From contig JADFUQ010000432.1 of NCBI GenBank assembly GCA_015222065.1, positions 1 to 8,228 of the forward strand: a stretch of DNA of 8,228 bases. Reading direction: 5' to 3'. Below, piece by piece: positions 1 to 6,447 of this stretch (positions are counted from its first letter, which is position 1; each line of letters begins with the position of its first letter). The notes below the pieces were generated by a model that saw nothing but the letters and a program-made list of their open reading frames with translations, was not told the DNA's origin and did no database searches. Source of the DNA: Bacteroidota bacterium. GTDB lineage: Bacteria > Bacteroidota > Bacteroidia > Bacteroidales > VadinHA17. The position numbers and the translations under genes were made by a program.

Positions 1-144
1 ATAACATATTATTCTACTGCCAATAGCAGCATTAAATGCAAATATAAGTGTATTATCCGGAAAATACTTTAAAAAATTCACGTTTGCAGTATAATATGAA
101 ATATATTCACAGATTATGGTAAATTACAGTATATGTAGAAAGCA

Positions 145-216
145 GTGAGAGGTGAGAGATGAGTTGTGAGTCAAAGAGCTTAGAAACTTGGAGACTGAGA
201 GATGGAGAGAGAGGGA
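145..216 (+). repeat. Degenerate purine-rich 7-bp tandem repeat
   Basis: The tract reads in 7-base steps: GTGAGAG, GTGAGAG, ATGAGTT, then after a short break AGAGCTT, AGAAACT, TGGAGAC, TGAGAGA, TGGAGAG, AGAGGGA. C is nearly absent. Bases 151-170 recur exactly at 8050-8069. A frame across the complementary strand gives a Ser/Leu/His-rich low-complexity peptide with no protein character. Confidence 0.55.
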
Positions 217-306
217 GAAGATGTGAATGGGAGAAATAGAGAAGAGTTGATGAGGGAAGGAGTATATTTCACTGTGGATGAAGTAATTTACAGGGGGGTA
301 AACATC

Positions 307-341
307 TAACGTATAACGTTTAACGTATAACATTTAACGTT
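307..341 (+). repeat. Five-copy heptamer repeat, TAACGTW type
   Basis: Five contiguous 7-bp units are visible: TAACGTA, TAACGTT, TAACGTA, TAACATT, TAACGTT. The array ends 9 bp before the stop codon of the minus-strand gene at 351-920, so it lies in that gene's 3' flank. AACGTT is itself palindromic, but no long hairpin results. The function is unknown. Confidence 0.8.
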
Positions 342-350
342 TGAAAATAG

Positions 351-920
351 TTAAAAATTAATTCCAAATCTAAGAATAGGGTTATTATACAAAGTATTCG
401 CTGTTTCATTCAGGTTCCAGAGGAGCATAATATTTGCTGATGCTCTATCAGAAAGGGGCTGACTGATACCACCGCCGACAAGAACTGATTTTAACCAAAA
501 CCGGCCTTCATTGCCTGTGAGGTCAAAATATTGTCGTTCAAGGCTTAAAGCTTCATATTCAGTATGTGCAAACAACCCTCCGTGAAATCCGAGAGGAATG
601 ACCTTATCAAAGTCTCCAATAACCATAATCCTGGCAAAAACTCTTCCTCCGTAAATATGTGTGCTGAATTTGAATCCGGCATAATTCTCGCCATATAACT
701 GGTATTTCGGTCCTGCTGCTACAGAAAACCAGGGAGAAAAACGGTATCCGGCAAATGGCGAAACCTCTATATTTGTAATTGATCCGAATTGCAGACCAAA
801 ATTTCCACCAAAAAAGTATCTTCTCCCCTTGTTTTCTTCTCCGTTCCGGGCAACGGATGATGTCAGAACAAAGAAAAACAAGACTGAAACAACAGTTATT
901 CTTTTAGCTTTCAATAACAT
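351..920 (-). CDS. Secreted small outer-membrane beta-barrel-like protein
   Basis: This 189-residue protein matches no named family that I recognise. Residues 1-24 look like a Sec signal peptide: basic MLLKAKR, a hydrophobic VVSVLFFFVL core, then SSVA as a plausible cleavage site before RNGEEN. The mature part is rich in Gly and aromatic residues and in short strands with alternating hydrophobic residues, such as FGLQFGSI, FAGYRFSPWFSVAAGPKYQLYG and GGRVFARIMVI. The final residues are RFGINF, with the C-terminal Phe typical of barrels folded by the Bam machinery. About 165 mature residues would suit an 8-stranded barrel. The gene is divergent from the SDR gene, separated by 271 bp, and seems to stand alone. 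The start at 920 is supported by the signal peptide beginning directly there. Outer-membrane location is inferred; a periplasmic beta-protein is possible. Confidence 0.75.
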   Translation of the reverse strand: MLLKAKRITVVSVLFFFVLTSSVARNGEENKGRRYFFGGNFGLQFGSITNIEVSPFAGYRFSPWFSVAAGPKYQLYGENYAGFKFSTHIYGGRVFARIMVIGDFDKVIPLGFHGGLFAHTEYEALSLERQYFDLTGNEGRFWLKSVLVGGGISQPLSDRASANIMLLWNLNETANTLYNNPILRFGINF

Positions 921-1031
921 ACTATATCTTTAAGTTAATATACAACTTTACCTGCTCAATGTAAATATAAGATGAAAGCGAAAAGATAAAAAAATATCAA
1001 AACACTTTCAACTTATTCTACTTAATTTACA

Positions 1032-1141
1032 TAGACTGTCATAAGCTTTACGAAAAGTCATGAAAGATTGCTTCACTTCGTTCGCAAAATCCATATACTT
1101 ATTATGCTTTAAAGGTATACATAAGTTGTAACCGAAATATG
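1032..1141 (+). repeat. 110-bp inverted repeat, left copy
   Basis: Hand alignment to the reverse complement of 3974-4083 is gap-free over 110 positions with 10 mismatches. Bases 1052-1092 match perfectly (41 bp). The copy reads rightwards and its homology ends at an ATG (1139-1141). Here that ATG opens only a 12-codon frame closed by TAA, whereas in the other copy the equivalent ATG fits the start of ptb. The core (about 1065-1092) resembles the widely dispersed intergenic family built on ATTGCGAnCGAAGnGAAGCAAT. Confidence 0.9.
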
Positions 1142-1149
1142 AAACCTGA

Positions 1150-1194
1150 AACTTTATTAACTTTACGAACTCTATAAACTCTATAAACTCTATG
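1150..1194 (+). repeat. Five 9-bp tandem units running into the SDR start codon
   Basis: The contiguous units are AACTTTATT, AACTTTACG, AACTCTATA, AACTCTATA and AACTCTATG. The last three bases of the final unit are the ATG of the SDR gene (1192-1194). Because the unit is three codons long, the SDR reading frame stays open through the whole array back to a TGA at 1147-1149. Loss or gain of units would therefore not shift the frame. The sequence between the 110-bp repeat and the gene consists almost only of this array, leaving no room for a classical Shine-Dalgarno site. Confidence 0.8.
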
Positions 1195-1902
1195 AATATC
1201 ATCATCACCGGGGCAAGTCGCGGGATTGGACGCGAAACAGCAAAGATATTTGCTGCCAATAAAGAGAACCTTATTATTGTAATTTCCAGGAGTAAGGATA
1301 AATTATTTAGTCTTAAGTCAGAATGCAGGGATAAAGGAGCAGGGAAAATAATTCCATTAGTTACAGACCTTGAAAACATAAATAAAAATGATAAAAAAAT
1401 CTATGATTTTGTTATCAAACATATGAAGTCGGTAGATATTCTTATAAACAACGCAGGATTCCTGCAAAATACCTTATTTACAGAAACATCCGGTGATACA
1501 GCAGAACATACTTTCAATATTAACTTTTTTGCTCCTGCTCAATTAATAAAGTTATTATTACCTCTTATGGGAAAGGCAAAAAGAAGCCACATAATAAATA
1601 TCAGCAGCATGGGAGCTGTTCAGGGAAGTGCAAAGTTTCCGGGTTTGGCATACTATAGTGCCAGTAAGGCTGCTATTGCAAATCTAACAGAATGTCTGGC
1701 CGAAGAATACAAAGAACATAATATTGCCTTTAATTGCTTAGCACTTGGATCTACTAATACCGAGATGTTTAAAGAAGCTTTTCCCGGTTATAAAGCAGCT
1801 GTAACAGCACAGGAAATGGCAGTCTTGATATCAGATTTTGCAGTTAATGGGCATAAATATTTTAATGGTAAAATTCTTCCAGTATCCGGGAGTACGCCGT
1901 AG
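1192..1902 (+). CDS. Short-chain dehydrogenase/reductase (SDR), NAD(P)-dependent
   Basis: This 236-residue classical SDR is of normal family length and is expected to be a cytosolic oxidoreductase. Visible motifs are the Rossmann TGASRGIG (residues 6-13), NNAG (86-89), an Asn in FNINFF (Asn111), Ser139 in NISSMG, and YSASK with Tyr155 and Lys159. These give a complete Asn-Ser-Tyr-Lys catalytic set. The C-terminal GKILPVSGS resembles the usual G-x-x-x-x-V-x-G-G end. The first motif starts six residues after Met1, which is normal, so the ATG at 1192 is favoured although no Shine-Dalgarno site precedes it. The substrate cannot be told from sequence; FabG-like, sepiapterin reductase-like or sugar/alcohol dehydrogenase roles are all possible. 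The gene is convergent with buk (71 bp apart) and lies inside the 110-bp inverted repeats. Confidence 0.9.
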   Translation: MNIIITGASRGIGRETAKIFAANKENLIIVISRSKDKLFSLKSECRDKGAGKIIPLVTDLENINKNDKKIYDFVIKHMKSVDILINNAGFLQNTLFTETSGDTAEHTFNINFFAPAQLIKLLLPLMGKAKRSHIINISSMGAVQGSAKFPGLAYYSASKAAIANLTECLAEEYKEHNIAFNCLALGSTNTEMFKEAFPGYKAAVTAQEMAVLISDFAVNGHKYFNGKILPVSGSTP

Positions 1903-1970
1903 GAAGAAGTATGTAGTAAATAGTAAGTAGTAGGAAGACAAAGAAGTAGGTGAGTAAGGTGAGGAGGGAA
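1903..1970 (+). repeat. C-poor purine-rich spacer with three heptamers
   Basis: This spacer lies between two convergent genes. On the plus strand it has a single C and is mostly A and G. Bases 1914-1934 are three 7-bp units: TAGTAAA, TAGTAAG, TAGTAGG. No hairpin or T-run is present, so no intrinsic terminator can be called for either convergent gene. Confidence 0.55.
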
Positions 1971-1973
1971 ACA

Positions 1974-3053
1974 CTAATACACTTTACATTCTACCTCACC
2001 TGTCATAATCATTAAAGCATTCATTACCAGAGCTTTCATTTCATCTTCACCTGGGTAAACCACTACTTTGGAGATATGAGCGACCATAGTTTTAATATAA
2101 TCAACAACGATACTATTATGAGCAATCCCTCCTGTTAATATAATGGCATCTACATTACCCTTCAGAACACTTCCCATTGCACCAATCTCTTTAGCTATCT
2201 GGTATGCCATAGCATTAAGGATAAGAGTTGTTTTTTTATCACCGCTTTCTGCTTTCAATCCGGCTTCATAAGCATCATTAGTACCAAGATAAGCAATCAT
2301 TCCTCCCTGACCTTTAATCATCTTCATCACATAATCCTGGGAATATTTTCCACTAAAGCACAAGCGGACAAGATCGCCAACCGGTAATGTACCACTTCGT
2401 TCCGGAGTAAACGGGCCATCCCCGTCCAGTGCCTGATTCGCGTCAATTACCCTGCCTTTCTGATGTGCAGCAACAGAAATACCTCCTCCCATATGGACAA
2501 TTATCAGGTTCATCTCTTCATATTTTCTATCAAGGAAATGAGCATATGCCCGTCCCATAGCTTTATGATTCAGAGCATGAAAAATAGACCGGCGTTCAAA
2601 TTTCGGATGTCCGGAGATTCTTGAAACTTCCTGAAATTCGTCAACTACTGTAGGATCGGCAATAAATGCTCTGACTTTTTTATTCTTTAATGAACTGGCT
2701 ATATCGTAGGCAATCAGTCCCCCAAGATTACTTGCATGTTCACCATATGTACATTCTATCATATCTTTCCGCATCTCTTCATTCACTTCATATACACCTG
2801 ATTCAACCGGCTTAAGTATTCCTCCGCGTCCAATAACTACTGAAATATCTTCAACTTTAGCATCACCTTTTTCCAGCTCTTCAAGAATGATCTTTTTCCG
2901 GAATCCAAACTGATCAACAATTTTTTCAAATTTATTAAGGTCTTTGAGCGGATGCCTGATTGTTTTTAAGAAACGTGATTTCTGATTAAGGTAAACTGCA
3001 ATTTTAGTTGATGTTGAACCCGGATTTATTGCAAGAATTCGATATCCATCCAT
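1974..3053 (-). CDS. buk: Butyrate kinase
   Basis: Butyrate kinase converts butyryl phosphate and ADP to butyrate and ATP; related enzymes also use isobutyryl, isovaleryl or other short acyl phosphates. The protein has 359 residues, the usual Buk length, and belongs to the ASKHA (acetate kinase/hsp70/actin) fold. Visible motifs are the phosphate-1 loop NPGSTSTK (10-17), GRGG (75-78), the HALNHKAMGRAYA segment (159-171), HMGGGISVAA (187-196), the Buk-specific DGDGPFTPERSGTLPVGDL (210-228) and the adenosine loop LTGGIAHN (306-313). These distinguish it from acetate kinase, which is encoded nearby. It follows ptb by 20 bp, the classical ptb-buk order, and both are very likely co-transcribed. The ATG at 3053 gives the expected short N-terminus before the first strand. 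Confidence 0.95.
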   Translation of the reverse strand: MDGYRILAINPGSTSTKIAVYLNQKSRFLKTIRHPLKDLNKFEKIVDQFGFRKKIILEELEKGDAKVEDISVVIGRGGILKPVESGVYEVNEEMRKDMIECTYGEHASNLGGLIAYDIASSLKNKKVRAFIADPTVVDEFQEVSRISGHPKFERRSIFHALNHKAMGRAYAHFLDRKYEEMNLIIVHMGGGISVAAHQKGRVIDANQALDGDGPFTPERSGTLPVGDLVRLCFSGKYSQDYVMKMIKGQGGMIAYLGTNDAYEAGLKAESGDKKTTLILNAMAYQIAKEIGAMGSVLKGNVDAIILTGGIAHNSIVVDYIKTMVAHISKVVVYPGEDEMKALVMNALMIMTGEVECKVY

Positions 3054-3073
3054 AGTAGTTGTTCTAAAAGAAG

Positions 3074-3976
3074 CTATTCAGACATAAGAGATGCAAGTGC
3101 AATAGAATTTAGTTTTGTCTGCACGCTATCACCTCTTGAAGAGAGTATAGCAGGCACACGGGCCCCTGCAACAACAGCAGCCACTTCATCATTTGCCAGT
3201 TTTGTATGGAATTTATAAAAAACGTTTCCGGATTCAATATTTGGGAACAGAATACAATCAGCATTACCGGCAACTTCAGAGTCTATTTTCTTAATTTCCG
3301 CACTTTCCTTATCAATAGCTACATCCAGAGCAAATGGTCCGTCGATAACAGCACCTTTAATCTGCCCCCGGTCACTCATTTTTGCTAACACGGTTGCGTC
3401 AACGCATGCCTGCATTTTGGGGAGAATTTGTTCTGTTGCCGCCAGTACAGCTAGTTTTGGCTTTTCGATGCCAAGCGAATGTGCTGTTTTTATTAAGAAT
3501 TTTGCTATAATAATTTTTTCCTTCAATTCGGGTTGAGGAATAATGGCAACATCACCAATAATAAGTAGTTTATGATAATTTTTCGGTTCCACCACAGAAA
3601 TATGGGTAAGAATAGCTCCGTGATCCATCAATCCATTTTCTTTATTCAGGATAGCCCGCATATATTTATCGGTACTAACCATACCTTTCATGATAAGGTC
3701 TCCTTTGCCGCTGTTAATAAGCTGAACAGCCTTTGCAGCAGCATTAGATTCATTATTTTCATTAAGGATTGTAAAAAATCCCGGATCAATATTTTCCTTT
3801 TCACAAACCGATTCAATAATTTTCTTATCACCAACAAGAGTGGCATCAATAATTCCTAACTTAACGGCTTTATGAATAGCTTCAATAGTATGTGCATCGT
3901 TAGCAAAAGCAGCTATCAGGCGTTTCTTTTTCCCTGATTTCAGGGCATCGAACATTTCATCAAGCTTTTTTATCAT
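3074..3976 (-). CDS. ptb: Phosphate butyryltransferase
   Basis: Ptb exchanges CoA for phosphate on butyryl-CoA, giving the butyryl phosphate used by Buk; homologues also accept branched short acyl-CoAs. The fold is the PTA_PTB phosphotransacylase type. Numbered from the farther upstream ATG at 4003 (309 aa), visible segments are GDLIMKGMVSTDKYMRAIL (101-119), a DGPFALDVAI block (221-230), LFPNIESGN (252-260) and SSRGDSVQTKLNSIALA near the C-terminus (288-304), a hallmark of Ptb as opposed to Pta. I prefer the second Met (ATG at 3976), giving 300 residues that begin MIKKLDEMF. The nine extra upstream codons lie wholly inside the 110-bp inverted repeat, whose other copy is not coding in that frame. 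No Shine-Dalgarno sequence decides between them. Twenty bp separate it from buk. Confidence 0.93.
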   Translation of the reverse strand: MIKKLDEMFDALKSGKKKRLIAAFANDAHTIEAIHKAVKLGIIDATLVGDKKIIESVCEKENIDPGFFTILNENNESNAAAKAVQLINSGKGDLIMKGMVSTDKYMRAILNKENGLMDHGAILTHISVVEPKNYHKLLIIGDVAIIPQPELKEKIIIAKFLIKTAHSLGIEKPKLAVLAATEQILPKMQACVDATVLAKMSDRGQIKGAVIDGPFALDVAIDKESAEIKKIDSEVAGNADCILFPNIESGNVFYKFHTKLANDEVAAVVAGARVPAILSSRGDSVQTKLNSIALASLMSE

Positions 3977-4083
3977 TTTCCGGTTAAAATTTGTGCATAC
4001 CATTAAAGCATAATAAGTATACGGATTTTGCGAACGAAGTGAAGCAATCTTTCATGACTTTTCATAAAGCTTATGACGGTCTA
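3974..4083 (-). repeat. 110-bp inverted repeat, right copy
   Basis: This is the reverse-oriented partner of 1032-1141: 100 of 110 positions are identical with no gaps. Read on the minus strand, it supplies the whole region directly upstream of ptb and ends at the likely ptb ATG (3976-3974). Mismatches are concentrated in the last 30 positions next to the ATG, while the 41-bp core (4023-4063) is perfect. No TAnnTTTG promoter box is visible within it. Confidence 0.9.
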
Positions 4084-4145
4084 TTTATTTAGCATTCTGG
4101 TTGTTTTTGGGAGATTGCTTCGTCGCTTCGCTCCTCGCAAAATCC
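4023..4145. repeat. Inverted pair of dispersed REP-like palindromic units
   Basis: Two related units face each other: 4023-4050 (GGATTTTGCGA...GCAATCT) and 4111-4145 (AGATTGC...TCGCAAAATCC). The second contains TTCGTCGCTTCGCTCCTCG, close to a repeat I know from intergenic DNA of many bacterial phyla. Such a pair could form a large stem in RNA from either strand. Its place between ackA and ptb suggests a transcript-stability or attenuation role, which is inference. Confidence 0.6.
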
Positions 4146-4147
4146 TT

Positions 4148-4173
4148 TTTTAACCAATAAAATCCGGTTAAAA
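4148..4173. repeat. 8-bp-arm hairpin between ackA and ptb
   Basis: TTTTAACC (4148-4155) and GGTTAAAA (4166-4173) are perfect complements around a 10-base loop. On the ackA sense strand (minus) the 3' arm is followed by an A-run rather than a T-run, so it is not a canonical intrinsic terminator. It could still pause transcription or protect an ackA mRNA end. Confidence 0.4.
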
Positions 4174-4201
4174 CCTCACCTCTTCGCACATCTTATCATT
4201 T

Positions 4202-4232
4202 ACTCATTTCCTCATTCACTCATTTCCTCATT
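4202..4232. repeat. Two-copy 15-bp direct repeat overlapping the ackA stop
   Basis: ACTCATTTCCTCATT occurs at 4202-4216 and again at 4218-4232, a 16-bp period. The second copy covers the TGA stop of ackA (4228-4230) and its last codon. On the ackA strand this is another purine-rich, C-poor tract, like the one downstream of the SDR gene. Confidence 0.7.
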
Positions 4233-5436
4233 TAACCATCTTTGAAACTATATCCCTGGTATCCCTTGCAATTACTAATTCTTCATTTGTAGGCACAATA
4301 ATCACTGTCACTTTTGAATTATCTGCACTAATAACCTTCTCTTTTCCCCGGACACCTTTATTCTTTTTAGTATCAAATTTTAATCCCAAATACTCAAAAT
4401 CTTTACAAATCTCACTTCTTGTCAGGTCTGCATTCTCACCAATTCCCCCAGTAAAGATCACGATATCAACCCCCCCCATAGCAGCAGCATAGGCTCCAAT
4501 GTATTTTCTAATCCTGTAATTGTACATATCCAGACCCACGGATGCTCTCCAATTCCCCTTTTTAGCTGCTTCTTCTACTTCACGCATATCCGAAGAGATA
4601 CCGGTAATACCGAGAATTCCGCTATGTTTATTTATTAGCGTATTTGCTTCTGCGATACCAATCTCTTCCCTGCGCATTATATATGTCAGAACCCCGAGGT
4701 CCAGGTCTCCTGATCTGGTACCCATTATCAGTCCTTCAACCGGTGTAAGTCCCATTGATGTATCTATCGACTTCCCTTTGTTAATTGCAGTAATAGATGC
4801 ACCATTGCCCAAATGGCATGAAATAATTTTTGAATTTGCACATTTTTCTCCAATAATCTCACAGGCTCTGTTTGATACATAACGGTGAGAAGTTCCGTGA
4901 AAACCATAACGACGGATACCATATTTAATATAAAGTGAATAAGGTATAGCATACATATATGCATAAGAGGGCATGGTTTGGTGGAAAGCGGTATCAAAAA
5001 CCCCTACCTGCGGAAGATCAGGTAATAATTCTTTCATAGCATATATCCCTTTCAGGTTAGGAGGATTATGAAGAGGTGCCAGGTCAATATATTTCTCCAT
5101 CTGGTGAATCACTTCATCTGTAATAAAGACACTCGAACTAAATTTCTCACCCCCATGAACAACTCTGTGACCAATAGCATTAATTTCATCAAAATCACTG
5201 ATACTACCATGTTTTTTACTTAACAGAACGCCTAAAATATATTCTATTCCTTGTTGATGATCAATAATTTCGCCCTCGAGCATAACTTTATCACCATCAT
5301 TCCTTTCGTTTGTAATTGATGATCCATGCAAACCAATTTTCTCAACAATTCCTTTAGCAAATACCTCTTCATTATCCATATCGAATAATTGGTATTTGAT
5401 AGAAGAACTGCCACAGTTCAATACAATTATTTTCAT
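4228..5436 (-). CDS. ackA: Acetate kinase
   Basis: AckA makes acetate and ATP from acetyl phosphate and ADP, and the reaction is reversible. The protein has 402 residues, the normal AckA length. Motifs in order are NCGSSSIKYQLFD (7-19), GHRVVHGGE (89-97), the FDTAFHQTMP signature (147-156), GFHGTSHRYV (178-187), HLGNGASITAI (208-218), MGTRSGDLD (238-246), FTGGIGENAD (328-337) and PTNEE (382-386). From these I assign the active-site set as Asn7, Arg91, Asp148, His180, Arg241 and Glu385, corresponding to residues known in the Methanosarcina enzyme; none is missing. The ATG at 5436 is directly followed by the first strand, so the start is secure. The gene lies 39 bp after the dehydrogenase gene, likely in one operon with pta. 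A repeat-filled gap separates it from ptb. Confidence 0.97.
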   Translation of the reverse strand: MKIIVLNCGSSSIKYQLFDMDNEEVFAKGIVEKIGLHGSSITNERNDGDKVMLEGEIIDHQQGIEYILGVLLSKKHGSISDFDEINAIGHRVVHGGEKFSSSVFITDEVIHQMEKYIDLAPLHNPPNLKGIYAMKELLPDLPQVGVFDTAFHQTMPSYAYMYAIPYSLYIKYGIRRYGFHGTSHRYVSNRACEIIGEKCANSKIISCHLGNGASITAINKGKSIDTSMGLTPVEGLIMGTRSGDLDLGVLTYIMRREEIGIAEANTLINKHSGILGITGISSDMREVEEAAKKGNWRASVGLDMYNYRIRKYIGAYAAAMGGVDIVIFTGGIGENADLTRSEICKDFEYLGLKFDTKKNKGVRGKEKVISADNSKVTVIIVPTNEELVIARDTRDIVSKMVK

Positions 5437-5475
5437 ACTAAGTACATTTACTGATTCTGATTAATATTCAGTTCG

Positions 5476-6441
5476 TTAATTAATCTCGGGGTAAGTAATA
5501 GTTTCAGTAGTAGCCAGTCCATTCTCATAATGGTAAAATCCGGAACCTGAAGTTTTTCCATAAAAACCAGATCTGACCAGACGTTTCAGAATCGGACTGG
5601 GTTTAAATTTCTGATCTCCAAACTCTTCATAGAGGCTTTCCATCCATTTAACCATTTTATCCAGACCAATCCGGTCAGCCATCTCAAAAGGGCCAAACTG
5701 CATACCATATCCTTTTTTCATAGTTGTATCTATACAGGTAATAGAAGCAATGCCTTCCATCAGGGTTTCGCATGCTTCGTTGATGATTGTTGCAATGAGA
5801 CGTGTACTAATGTTACCGGGAGATTCATGAACAATAATCGGCTTCTTCCCGATCAGTTTAGCAAACTTAACCACAAATTCATATGATTCATCACTTGTCT
5901 TTACTCCTTTAACCACTTCAACAATTTTAACAGTTATTGCCGGAGTAATAAAATGTAAACCTACAGCCCTGTCAGGATAATCCAGCACCTGAGCCAGGTC
6001 AGAGATCATCATTGTGGATGTATTGGATGCAAGAATCGTTTCTCTTGACACCACTGATTCAATTTTCTTGAATACATTTTTCCTAAGTTCCCTGCTCGAG
6101 CCGGCTTTTTTTGTATTAATAGATTCAATTACCAAATCACAATCACTGATATCGTTATAATCAATTGATCCGCTTATCCTTGAAATAATTGCCCGCTTCT
6201 CACTTTTTGTCATACCCCATTTACTAATTATTTCATCAAGACAGAGGGATATTTCACCAAAAATTTCTTTAACTCTTTCCTCGGTAAGGTCAATAAATAT
6301 TACATCTATTCCTTGTTTACTAATAATCACTGCAATATCCTGACCCATAGTGCCGGCACCAATTATACCTACCTTTTTCAGACTCCCCTTTTGACGGATT
6401 CGTTTTTTTAATGCATAATCTTCAAGTACTTCTGTTTTCAT
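5476..6441 (-). CDS. 3-hydroxyacyl-CoA dehydrogenase family protein, altered active site
   Basis: The family oxidises L-3-hydroxyacyl-CoA, or reduces acetoacetyl-CoA, with NAD(P). At 321 residues this protein is longer than the roughly 280-residue 3-hydroxybutyryl-CoA dehydrogenases, mainly through a charged extension of about 20 residues before the Rossmann domain. Visible are GAGTMG (28-33), an acidic Asp51 at the end of strand 2, SNTS with Ser142, GLHF with His163, KIVEVVKG with Glu175, GPFEMADRIGLD (250-261) and GKTSGSGFYHYE near the C-terminus. The catalytic Asn expected about 50 residues after the His is Thr213 (GNISTRL instead of GFxVNRL), and HFxNP reads HFITP. The fold is clear, but activity is uncertain. 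It starts 6 bp after pta and ends 39 bp before ackA, so it is surely co-transcribed with them. An hbd-like role in C4 acyl-CoA metabolism is inferred from context. Confidence 0.88.
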   Translation of the reverse strand: MKTEVLEDYALKKRIRQKGSLKKVGIIGAGTMGQDIAVIISKQGIDVIFIDLTEERVKEIFGEISLCLDEIISKWGMTKSEKRAIISRISGSIDYNDISDCDLVIESINTKKAGSSRELRKNVFKKIESVVSRETILASNTSTMMISDLAQVLDYPDRAVGLHFITPAITVKIVEVVKGVKTSDESYEFVVKFAKLIGKKPIIVHESPGNISTRLIATIINEACETLMEGIASITCIDTTMKKGYGMQFGPFEMADRIGLDKMVKWMESLYEEFGDQKFKPSPILKRLVRSGFYGKTSGSGFYHYENGLATTETITYPEIN

Positions 6442-6447
6442 CTTATT

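Larger units (their letters stand above)
1..350. other. Gene-free, repeat-rich left intergenic region
   Basis: No convincing gene was found here. Bases 1-130 are AT-rich. One minus-strand frame stays open from about 126 to the left edge but has no ATG, so it may be a decayed remnant or chance. Bases 141-297 are almost free of C on the plus strand and are purine-rich, with a loose 7-bp period. Bases 307-341 are a clean heptamer repeat. No hairpin followed by a T-run is visible downstream of the minus-strand gene ending at 351, so its transcription stop is not explained. Confidence 0.6.

Noticed and set aside
1..126. Minus-strand frame open to the left edge, with a partly protein-like stretch (FAFNAAIGSR)
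   Set aside because: It has no ATG and is closed by TAA near 126; too short to separate a decayed gene end from chance.
124..333. Minus-strand 69-codon frame rich in Ser, Leu and His
   Set aside because: It lies entirely in low-complexity purine/pyrimidine tracts and the TAACGTW repeat; no domain or leader is recognisable.
1008..1379. Minus-strand 123-codon frame with IEF repeats
   Set aside because: It is antisense to the SDR gene; the IEFIEF segment is the complement of the 9-bp tandem repeat.
1032..4083. Insertion sequence or composite transposon bounded by the inverted repeats
   Set aside because: No transposase or integrase lies between the repeats, no target duplication was seen, and the enclosed genes are metabolic.
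4148..4173. Intrinsic terminator downstream of ackA
   Set aside because: The stem is good, but the sequence after it on the ackA strand is A-rich, not T-rich.
4520..4882. Plus-strand 120-codon frame inside ackA, with similar shadows inside ptb and pta
   Set aside because: All are antisense to well-supported conserved enzymes and show no motif of their own.
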